The translations under genes and the position numbers were made by a program. A DNA stretch of 28,517 nucleotides, taken from positions 1 to 28,517 of IMG/VR virus record IMGVR_UViG_3300041809_000273; one strand, 5' to 3'. The notes beneath the pieces were generated by a model. That model was given only the letters and a program-made list of their open reading frames with translations, ran no database searches and was not told the origin of the DNA. Positions 22,171 to 28,517 of this stretch are shown piece by piece. Positions within the stretch are counted from its first letter, which is position 1; each line of letters opens with the position of its first letter. The DNA comes from a virus.

Positions 22171-25155
22171 ATGGCGAACACCCTCTACCTCAACATTCCG
22201 CAGGTCTCCGCCAATCAGAACCAGAAAGAGGTGACCATCAACTCTGGCATCGCTGCGCTGGAGGCGGCTCTGTGCTCATCCCTGATCATCACGTTTGCCA
22301 GTGCCAACGTCACTCTTTCGGCGACTCAGTTCGCCGGCAACATCATGTTTCGGGTGCAGGGCACGCTGACCGGAAATAGCCTCATCTTTCCAGCCACAGT
22401 CGGCGGCAACCCCACCAATCGCCTGATCTGCGTCACGAACGAGACGACTACCCCGGTCACCCTCTCGATGGGAACGGGGACAACCGTTTCCCTTCCGGGA
22501 GGGGTGAATGCCTTCGTCTATGTGAATGGCGCGGTCGGCTGTGTGCTCTTGGCAACGTCTGCGAGTCTGGCTTCGTTGATAGTGAAGAGCGGCACCACGA
22601 CGATCGACACGGCGACCGCCAATCTGACGTTCTCGTCAAAGTTTGTCGTTACGGATACGAGCCCCGGCTCCGTCTCGTTGGACATCAACGCCAGCGTGCT
22701 CGGCTCCCTCAGCTACGAAGGCACCTGGAACGCCTCGACGAATGTGCCGGCCTTGGAAAGCAGCGTGGGCACCAAGGGCTACTTCTACACCGTCGCCACC
22801 GCTGGCACGACGGCGCTCGACGGCATCACTCAATGGAACGTAGGCGACAAGGCTATCTTCGATGGAACGGTCTGGGAGAAGATCGACGGCGTTGCCAACG
22901 AGGTGACCAGCGTTGCTGGCAGGACCGGCAATGTCGTGCTTGCCGTTGCCGACGTCGCTGGCGCTGCCCCTCTCGCCAACGCCGACCTCACAGGCGCCAC
23001 CGTCACGACGCCTGCGGCGACTGACAATTCAACCAAGATTCCCAACACCTCCTGGGTAGCTGCCTATCTCGCCGCGCAGGGATACGTCACGGCTACAACG
23101 ACTCCCGTGACGTCGGTCAACGGCATGACCGGCGTGGTGACGGGGCTGGAGCAGACGAGCAACAAAGCGGCTGCGAACGGCTATGCCAGCCTCGACGGTT
23201 CCGGGAAGGTCCCGCTCGCACAACTTCCTGCTGCGGTTGCTGGCGCCCTCAGCTACCAGGGCACCTGGGATGCCTCAGCAAACGTGCCGGCCCTGGCATC
23301 GTCGACTGGGACGAAGGGATATTTCTACACCGTTGCTACGGCGGGTAGCACGACGCTGGATGGCATCAGCACATGGAGCGTGGGAGACAAGGCCGTCTTC
23401 GATGGGACGGTCTGGGAGAAGATTGACGGCATCGCCAACGAGGTGCTGAGCGTCGCCGGGATGACCGGCAATGTCACCCTCACGGTTGCGAACGTCACGG
23501 GCGCCGCTCCTCTCGACAGTGCCGCCCTCACAGGAGCGCCCACAACCCCGGCTCCTCCGGTGGCTGACAACTCGACCAGGATTCCGAACACCGCCTGGGT
23601 TGCTGCCTATCTCGCCGCGCAGGGGTATGTCGTAGCTACGGCGGTCCCAGTCACGTCGGTCAACGGCATGACCGGTGCGGTGGTCGGGCTGGAGCAAACG
23701 TCGAACAAGGGAGTGGCGAACGGCTACGCCGGCCTGGATGGCGGTGGCAAGGTGCCAATCGCGCAGCTTCCTGCTGCGGTTGCCGGCGCCCTCAGCTACC
23801 AAGGCACCTGGAACGCCGCGACGAATGCTCCTGCTCTCGCCAGCAGCACGGGCACCAAGGGTTACTTCTACACGGTCGCCACCGCTGGCACGACGACCCT
23901 GGATGGTTATGCTGTATGGAGCGTCGGCGACAAGGCCGTCTTCAACGGCGCCACCTGGGAAAAGATCGACGGCGTCGCCAACGAGGTGCTGAGCGTCGCC
24001 GGCAGGACCGGGAATGTGGTCCTCTCAGTCAGCGATGTCTCGGGTGCGGCTCCGCTCAGCGGCGCCTCTCTCACAGGGGCGACCTCCGCCTCGACGCTTG
24101 CGGCGAATGACAATTCCACCAACATTCCCAGCACCGCCTGGGTGACGGCGTTCGTCGCCGCACTCGGATACGTCACGCTATCGACAGCCCCAGTCACGTC
24201 AGTCAACGGCATGACCGGCGCTGTTGTCGGACTGGAGCAAACCGCAAACAAGGCGGCGGCGAACGGCTACGCCAGCCTTGACGGTTCCGGGAAGGTCCCT
24301 CTCGCGCAGCTTCCTGCTGCGGTTGCTGGCGCCCTCAGCTACCAGGGCACCTGGAACGCCTCGACGAACGCACCGGCTCTGGTGAGCAGCACAGGAACCA
24401 AGGGCTACTTCTACACGGTCTCCACTGCTGGCGCGACGACCTTGGATGGGATCAGCCAGTGGAACGTGGGAGACAACGTCGCCTTCAACGGGACGGTCTG
24501 GGAGAAGATTGACGGCGTCGCCAACGAGGTGCTGAGCGTCGCAGGGATGACCGGCGCGGTGACCCTGACCGCAGCCAACATCGGCGGTCTGGGTGCTCTT
24601 GCCCCCCTGAACGTCGGCACAGGTCTCACCAGCACCAGCGGCTCTCTCACGGTCTCCTACGGCGCGGCAGCCGGGACAGCCGCGCAGGGCAATGACACCC
24701 GCATCACTGGCGCGGAGCAGACGGCAAACAAGAACGCGGTGAACGGTTACTGCGGTCTCGACTCCTCCGGCTTGATCCCCTGGGCGCAGATGCGGCCTGA
24801 AGTGCAGAACCTCCCGCTCGCCTTCATCATTCCAACGCTCCCCACCTCTGGGCAGGTCTACAACCTCGTCGTCGCCACAGCGGTAACGATCCCCGCCAAT
24901 TTTGCTGGCACGGTCGTCTACGAAACAACGCTGCCCACGGCGAACGCTGTCTTTACCGTGAATCACATCAGTTCCGGCACGACCACACAGATCGGAACGA
25001 TCACGATCACCTCAGCGAGTCACACGACCGCACTTCTCAGCACGCAAGCAGCGGTTTCTCTGGCGGTAGGAGATGTGTTGCAACTCGTCGCGCCGACACC
25101 GCAGGACACAACTCTCGCGAATGTTGGCATCACCATTCTAGCGGCAAAGGTGTAA
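22171..25155 (+). CDS. Repetitive tail fibre protein, 994 aa
   Basis: Long fibre, probably trimeric, projecting from the tail tip. The N-terminus (LYLNIPQVSANQNQKEVTINSGIAALE) resembles the attachment domain of DUF2793-type tail proteins. From residue 181 there are four copies of a ~181-residue unit: a module with GTWNASTN.PAL, GTKGYFYTV.TAG, WNVGDKA.F.GTVWEKIDG, then SVAGMTGNVVL, AAPL, DNST.IP.T.WVAAYLAAQGYV and VTSVNGMTG, and a linker GLEQTSNKAAANGYASLDG. The fourth copy is incomplete and passes into a different C-terminal domain (~870-994), predicted beta and ending ANVGITILAAKV. Start ATG 22171 follows GAGG at 22162-22165. It opens a new transcription unit after the promoter at 22095. Confidence 0.88.
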   Translation: MANTLYLNIPQVSANQNQKEVTINSGIAALEAALCSSLIITFASANVTLSATQFAGNIMFRVQGTLTGNSLIFPATVGGNPTNRLICVTNETTTPVTLSMGTGTTVSLPGGVNAFVYVNGAVGCVLLATSASLASLIVKSGTTTIDTATANLTFSSKFVVTDTSPGSVSLDINASVLGSLSYEGTWNASTNVPALESSVGTKGYFYTVATAGTTALDGITQWNVGDKAIFDGTVWEKIDGVANEVTSVAGRTGNVVLAVADVAGAAPLANADLTGATVTTPAATDNSTKIPNTSWVAAYLAAQGYVTATTTPVTSVNGMTGVVTGLEQTSNKAAANGYASLDGSGKVPLAQLPAAVAGALSYQGTWDASANVPALASSTGTKGYFYTVATAGSTTLDGISTWSVGDKAVFDGTVWEKIDGIANEVLSVAGMTGNVTLTVANVTGAAPLDSAALTGAPTTPAPPVADNSTRIPNTAWVAAYLAAQGYVVATAVPVTSVNGMTGAVVGLEQTSNKGVANGYAGLDGGGKVPIAQLPAAVAGALSYQGTWNAATNAPALASSTGTKGYFYTVATAGTTTLDGYAVWSVGDKAVFNGATWEKIDGVANEVLSVAGRTGNVVLSVSDVSGAAPLSGASLTGATSASTLAANDNSTNIPSTAWVTAFVAALGYVTLSTAPVTSVNGMTGAVVGLEQTANKAAANGYASLDGSGKVPLAQLPAAVAGALSYQGTWNASTNAPALVSSTGTKGYFYTVSTAGATTLDGISQWNVGDNVAFNGTVWEKIDGVANEVLSVAGMTGAVTLTAANIGGLGALAPLNVGTGLTSTSGSLTVSYGAAAGTAAQGNDTRITGAEQTANKNAVNGYCGLDSSGLIPWAQMRPEVQNLPLAFIIPTLPTSGQVYNLVVATAVTIPANFAGTVVYETTLPTANAVFTVNHISSGTTTQIGTITITSASHTTALLSTQAAVSLAVGDVLQLVAPTPQDTTLANVGITILAAKV
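22711..24820 (+). repeat. Four tandem 540/543-bp coding repeats in the fibre gene
   Basis: Units start at 22711, 23251, 23794 and 24337 (periods 540, 543, 543 bp); the fourth loses similarity in its second half (from ~24580). Copies 2-4 share the highly similar junction around AVAGALSYQGTW. Nucleotide similarity is high in the SYQGTW, GTKGYFYT and VTSVNGMTG blocks and lower in the linker that varies by unit. Confidence 0.95.
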
Positions 25156-25157
25156 TC

Positions 25158-26693
25158 ATGGCCTGGATGCTTGGTGACAGCTTCGATTTCTACACCACGA
25201 TGAACGATGCCCTGCCGCTGTGGACAACTGTCGGCACCTATACGTTCAACCCCACTGGCCCAGGCAGGTTTACCGGGTCCAGGTGTGTCACGATACCTGG
25301 GACCTTGGGGGGGACCTATCTGACGAAGACGGGTGGAACAAACAGTCAGACCCATCACCTTGTCTTTGCATTTTACCTGAATGCCGCACTCAGCGGGACC
25401 ACGAACTACTTCTTTGCCACCTTGGTGGACGGCTCAACCGCGCAATGCACGGTAATGTTTCGCAGTGACGGCGCCATCGTGTTCACCAACGGGGCCTACT
25501 CGGGCACCGTGCTGGAGACGTTCACCGGAGGCCTTGCGCCCTATACTTGGTATGGCATCGAGATAGAGATCACCATCAGCAACACTGCGGGCGCCATCAC
25601 GATCAGGTTGAACGGTTCCACCACACCAATTTTTTCGGCTACTGGCCTGAATACGAGGACCACGTCTGATAACTATGCGAACGCGCTCTGGCTTGGCTCC
25701 ACGACGTATGGCGCCAACCTGCAATACATTGATGACTTCCTTTGGTTCACCTGTGACGGCGCCGCACCAAACACCTGGGTAGGTGATATTCGTGCAGTGC
25801 AGATAATGCCAGACGCCGCAGGAAGTTCTACAGAATTTTCGGCAACCCAGACGAGCCCATTTAACTATAACCCGGTAACTTCCGCTCAAAGGGGGCTGTC
25901 AGTGAATATGATGACTTTCGTTGGGCACGGCAACAGCAGCACCTACGACATAATTATGTCCGCTGCCGCGTCTATTACGAGCATACAGACTTCGTTCAAC
26001 GCGGCATTCACTGGTCACATGCTGGCAGCGATATATGACAACACAGGGGCGAGCGGTGGTCCAGGAAACCTCCTTGGGACGAGTAACGTGGTAACTTCGG
26101 CAGCAGCGGGAGCAACCGTGACCTTTACTTTCCCGGCGGGGGTCAATTACGTTGCAGGTTCGGAGATTTTTGTTGGATTCCTTTCTGATACCGCTGCCAC
26201 TCTTAACGGCCAGAGTGGGTGGGGCGGCATGGTGACCACGGCAGTGTCCCAGGCATACAGTTCGGGGTTTCCAAGTTCTTTGGCGTCCACCAGTTGGAGC
26301 TTTGGCACCTCAACGCAGATAATGCTTTCTCTGCAATATACAGTGGTAAATTTCGGCATGGTCAGCGAGGCGCAGGAGAACGGTGACACCACCTACATTT
26401 ATGACAGCAACCCTGGGGACAACGATCTCTATTTATTGCCGTCGCTTGCGACGACGCCGAGCACGATTCTTGCCGTGCAGACTCGCGGCTACATGCGGAA
26501 ATCTGACACTGGCACACGAACGGGTGCGCTCCAGATCAAATCCGGAACGACCACGGCGCAGTCAGGAACGCTCACCCTGTCAACTACCTACCAGGGAGTG
26601 AACCGTGTTGACGTTGTCGATCCGAACACCGGTTCGGCATGGCAGCCTGCGGCGGTGAATGCAGTGCAGGTTGGTCCTGTTGTGGTGTCGTAA
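25158..26693 (+). CDS. Lectin-like tail protein with inserted domain, 511 aa
   Basis: Probable receptor-binding or fibre-tip protein. Residues ~1-215 look like a concanavalin A/LamG-like beta sandwich: SFDFYTTMNDALPLW, FAFYLNAALSGTTNYFFATL, TWYGIEIEITISNTAGAITIRLNG, then YIDDFLWFTCDGAAPNTWVGDIRAVQI. In related phage lectins the segment after GDIR leads straight to EAxxNGDTTYIYDS..GDNDLYLL; here ~165 residues (about 230-395, nt ~25845-26340) of a different beta-rich sequence with lower GC are interposed. The C-terminus (ILAVQTRGYMRKSDTGTRTG) is standard for the lectin family. ATG 25158 follows the fibre stop by two bases; only a weak ribosome site (AAAGGTG) is present, so translation is probably coupled. 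Confidence 0.7.
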   Translation: MAWMLGDSFDFYTTMNDALPLWTTVGTYTFNPTGPGRFTGSRCVTIPGTLGGTYLTKTGGTNSQTHHLVFAFYLNAALSGTTNYFFATLVDGSTAQCTVMFRSDGAIVFTNGAYSGTVLETFTGGLAPYTWYGIEIEITISNTAGAITIRLNGSTTPIFSATGLNTRTTSDNYANALWLGSTTYGANLQYIDDFLWFTCDGAAPNTWVGDIRAVQIMPDAAGSSTEFSATQTSPFNYNPVTSAQRGLSVNMMTFVGHGNSSTYDIIMSAAASITSIQTSFNAAFTGHMLAAIYDNTGASGGPGNLLGTSNVVTSAAAGATVTFTFPAGVNYVAGSEIFVGFLSDTAATLNGQSGWGGMVTTAVSQAYSSGFPSSLASTSWSFGTSTQIMLSLQYTVVNFGMVSEAQENGDTTYIYDSNPGDNDLYLLPSLATTPSTILAVQTRGYMRKSDTGTRTGALQIKSGTTTAQSGTLTLSTTYQGVNRVDVVDPNTGSAWQPAAVNAVQVGPVVVS

Positions 26694-26696
26694 GCC

Positions 26697-27437
26697 ATGA
26701 CCACGACAACCTGGGACCCGTCTGAGTTATCCAACGTCACCCTTGACGCCACGGACCTGATTGCGACCGCGACTTCTTCGTCGGGCGGCGCGAGGGGTCT
26801 TGGTCATCAAGCCATTGGTAAATACTATTTTGAAGTCACTTGGAATACGTTTACGGCGGGGGACACCTCTTGCTGTGGCGTTGCGAACGCCAGTTGGAAC
26901 CTTACCAGCACATCGCTCAATTCTTCGGTGTATTATGCGACGTATTCTGGAGGGCAGATCGCCACCGCAGGAACGGCAAACACAACTTCCGCTGGTTTGG
27001 TGACGGCGGGGCAGACCGTAGGTGTCGCGGTTGATCTTATCAACAAGTTGATTTGGTTCCGGATTGCGCCGTCCGGCAACTGGAACGGCTCGACTACCGC
27101 AAATCCGGCAACCGCGACTGGTGGCTACTCCATATCGGCTCTTATTACGAGTGTCTTTGCGCCGATCTATCCTTGCGTCGGCTTTGCTGCGTCGGGTGAT
27201 AAGTTCACGGCTAATTTTGGAGGCTCCGCTTTTAGTGGCACGGTTCCTTCAGGCTTCACTTCGGGTTGGCCGAGCAGCAACACCTACGAAATGGTCACGC
27301 AGGTAGGCGCTGAGGTTTGGGTGAAGAATCCGTCTGCTATGCGCGTCACGCAGGTCGGTTCCGAAGTCTGGCGCTCGGTTGCCAACTATGTGGCGCCCGT
27401 CATCACCGCTGAGCCCATTGTTATGATCCTCGCGTGA
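26697..27437 (+). CDS. SPRY-domain tail protein, 246 aa
   Basis: Residues ~20-190 have the SPRY (B30.2-like) pattern: GLGHQAIGKYYFEVTWN, CCGVANAS, then GQTVGVAVDLINKLIWFRIAP and YPCVGFAASGDKFTANFGGSAF. SPRY domains occur in some phage tail proteins, presumably for binding a surface ligand; the ligand is unknown. The C-terminus has two copies of VTQVGxEVW (~200-225) ahead of a hydrophobic end, an arrangement often seen as a tip segment after phage beta-sandwich domains. ATG 26697 follows the previous stop by 3 bases. The stop TGA is the first part of the next TGAGCCAC box. Confidence 0.75.
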   Translation: MTTTTWDPSELSNVTLDATDLIATATSSSGGARGLGHQAIGKYYFEVTWNTFTAGDTSCCGVANASWNLTSTSLNSSVYYATYSGGQIATAGTANTTSAGLVTAGQTVGVAVDLINKLIWFRIAPSGNWNGSTTANPATATGGYSISALITSVFAPIYPCVGFAASGDKFTANFGGSAFSGTVPSGFTSGWPSSNTYEMVTQVGAEVWVKNPSAMRVTQVGSEVWRSVANYVAPVITAEPIVMILA

Positions 27438-27482
27438 GCCACTTTTGCGTTTCTTGACAGGTAAGACGGACTGTCGCAAGTA
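27435..27482 (+). promoter_or_regulatory. Putative late promoter with TGAGCCAC box, upstream of the lysis genes
   Basis: TGAGCCAC (27435-27442) overlaps the SPRY gene stop; TTGACA (27454-27459) follows after 11 bp rather than 13. The -10 is weak (CAAGTA at 27477). Similar in sequence to the 8671 copy apart from the 2-bp gap. Confidence 0.6.
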
Positions 27483-27507
27483 AGGAGTACCGACATCCGA
27501 GGCAAGC

Positions 27508-28092
27508 ATGCCTGTCCTTTCCCGACTGACCGACTTCGACGACCTGCGCGACGAGTATGCCGCCTTCTGGGCAACCATGAAGGTGAACGAAGGCGTCGAC
27601 GCAGGCTCCGAGGCGGACTTCGCGGTCAATCACCAAGCAACCTATGCTGAGGCTGGCGATCCGCTCGGTGTTCCGTGGTGGTGGATCGCGATCGTCCATC
27701 GGATGGAAGCTGACGGCAACTTCCACTGTCATCTGCATAATGGCGATCCGCTGACGGCGCGCACTGTCCACGTTCCTGCTGGGCGCCCGCTGACCGGGTC
27801 TCCGCCATTCACTTGGGTTGCGAGCGCGCGGGATGCGCTGACGCTGGAGGGCTTTGCCAATCAAGACGACTGGAGCCTGCTGGTGAGCTTGTGGCGCTTG
27901 GAGCGCTACAACGGCATGGGCTACCGGCGCATGGGATATACGACGCCCTATCTGTGGTCGGGCTCGAATCACTACGTCGCCGGAAAGTTCACTTCGGATG
28001 GGCATTACGATCCGACCGACATCTCGAAGGAGATTGGCGCCGCCGTCATCCTGCGTGCGCTGATCGACAGCAACGCGGTCGTCACGCCATGA
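27508..28092 (+). CDS. Endolysin, lysozyme-like, 194 aa
   Basis: Probable peptidoglycan hydrolase for host lysis. The core PWWWIAIVHRMEADGNFHCHL with NGDPLTARTVHVPAGRP and PFTWVASARDAL, followed by LERYNGMGYRRMGYTTPYLWSGSNHYVAGKF, is a pattern found in phage and prophage lysozyme-fold lysins. E67 in the RMEADGNF block is the likely catalytic glutamate (usual form ExSxNF). No signal peptide or membrane anchor is visible, so release would depend on the holin encoded next. Start ATG 27508 follows GAGG at 27499-27502. The stop overlaps the holin start (ATGA). Confidence 0.8.
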   Translation: MPVLSRLTDFDDLRDEYAAFWATMKVNEGVDAGSEADFAVNHQATYAEAGDPLGVPWWWIAIVHRMEADGNFHCHLHNGDPLTARTVHVPAGRPLTGSPPFTWVASARDALTLEGFANQDDWSLLVSLWRLERYNGMGYRRMGYTTPYLWSGSNHYVAGKFTSDGHYDPTDISKEIGAAVILRALIDSNAVVTP

Positions 28093-28382
28093 GCGATTCA
28101 GTTCCCAGCACCGGCACCGTGGCTGACCTGGAGAGCAGCAGGGGCAGGCGTGCGTTCTTCGTCTACGCCCTGACGGTGGCGTGCTTCGCGGGTGCGTTTT
28201 CGATCGCATGGTCGGGCAACGACACGCATGTCGCCAGCGAGACAGTTCGTGCGATGCTCGACATCATCAGCACCATCCTGTGGGTCTACCTGCCGGTGTC
28301 GGCGGTCGATCGGGCCGGGATGTTCCACGGTATCGCTGCTCGGTTCAACGGCGGCAATCCTCCGCAGGAGCCCCCACAATGA
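28089..28382 (+). CDS. Holin candidate, two membrane helices, 97 aa
   Basis: Small membrane protein placed right after the endolysin. Hydrophobic helices lie at ~22-41 (AFFVYALTVACFAGAFSIAW) and ~55-73 (AMLDIISTILWVYLPVSAV), with an Arg-rich front (SSRGRR) and a Pro/Glu-rich C-terminus. Two helices and the position between endolysin and spanin fit a class II holin with both ends in the cytoplasm. Start ATG 28089 is in an ATGA overlap; a longer upstream frame lies within the endolysin and is rejected. Confidence 0.65.
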   Translation: MSDSVPSTGTVADLESSRGRRAFFVYALTVACFAGAFSIAWSGNDTHVASETVRAMLDIISTILWVYLPVSAVDRAGMFHGIAARFNGGNPPQEPPQ

Positions 28383-28517
28383 TCAGTCTCATTCTGTCTC
28401 TCTTCAGCAATTGGAAGCTGATCCTTGGTGGGGTGGTGGCGCTCGCCATCAGCCTTTTCGTGCTGGATTGGCAGCACCGTGGAGCGGAGATCACCAGCCT
28501 CACTGCGCAGAACTCCA
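28379..28517 (+). CDS. Inner-membrane spanin-like protein (Rz-like), truncated by the window end
   Basis: The 46 visible residues begin MISLILSLFSNWKLILGGVV with a membrane helix (~13-29) followed by a polar stretch (DWQHRGAEITSLTAQNS) that looks like the start of a periplasmic coiled coil. This and the position after the holin fit an Rz-type inner-membrane spanin, which works with an outer-membrane lipoprotein partner, often encoded in an overlapping frame. That part is outside the window. Starts in an ATGA overlap. Confidence 0.6.
   Translation, partial: MISLILSLFSNWKLILGGVVALAISLFVLDWQHRGAEITSLTAQNS

Noticed and set aside
22711-24820. Regular repeats as a possible CRISPR array
   Set aside because: Units are ~540 bp, in frame and encode a fibre module; they are not short repeats with spacers.
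27813-28382. 189-codon version of the holin
   Set aside because: The extension is out-of-frame endolysin sequence; the ATG at 28089 in the ATGA overlap is correct.

Overview
The window is a stretch of late genes from a long-tailed (siphovirus-type) phage or prophage. Every confident gene lies on the + strand. No integrase, terminase, replication gene, tRNA, CRISPR array or insertion sequence is visible. The host is probably an alphaproteobacterium: base composition is GC-rich, and the tail-tip block DUF2460 - DUF2163 - NlpC/P60 - large hub protein is the order known from the Rhodobacter gene transfer agent (GTA) and related alphaproteobacterial phages. The species cannot be named from the sequence.

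Layout. (1) Head, 1-4330: DUF4055 portal (its 5' end is outside the window), a small DUF6582-like protein, scaffold, major capsid protein and a probable capsid decoration protein, closed by a strong intrinsic terminator at 4356-4386. (2) Accessory block, 4462-6726: two short proteins sharing an N-terminal motif, a one-pass membrane protein, a small uncertain ORF, and a PhoH-like ATPase whose leader resembles an attenuator. (3) Neck, 6790-8656: DnaT-like adaptor, head-closure, gp10-like and tail-terminator proteins, mostly overlapping by a few bases. (4) Tail tube, chaperones and tape measure, 8762-16165, including a canonical -1 frameshift site G GGA AAC for the G/GT chaperone pair. (5) GTA-like tail tip, 16162-22097. 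(6) Fibres, 22171-27437: a fibre with four ~181-residue repeats, a lectin-like protein and a SPRY protein. (7) Lysis, 27508 to the window end: endolysin, two-helix holin and a partial inner-membrane spanin.

The late genes appear to be divided into units by a repeated intergenic element, TGAGCCAC followed 11 or 13 bp later by TTGAC. It occurs four times, ahead of the scaffold/capsid, tail tube, fibre and lysis units. Two further TTGAC sites without the box lie before the second small protein of the accessory block and before the neck genes. I read these as phage late promoters. The boldest reading in the window is the phoH leader: a coupled six-codon ORF, a possible antiterminator stem and an intrinsic terminator just before the phoH ribosome-binding site. 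Several virion proteins look mosaic, with extra domains inserted into the tail tube, the DUF2163 protein, the hub and a fibre. All functions are inferred by eye from sequence motifs and gene order.
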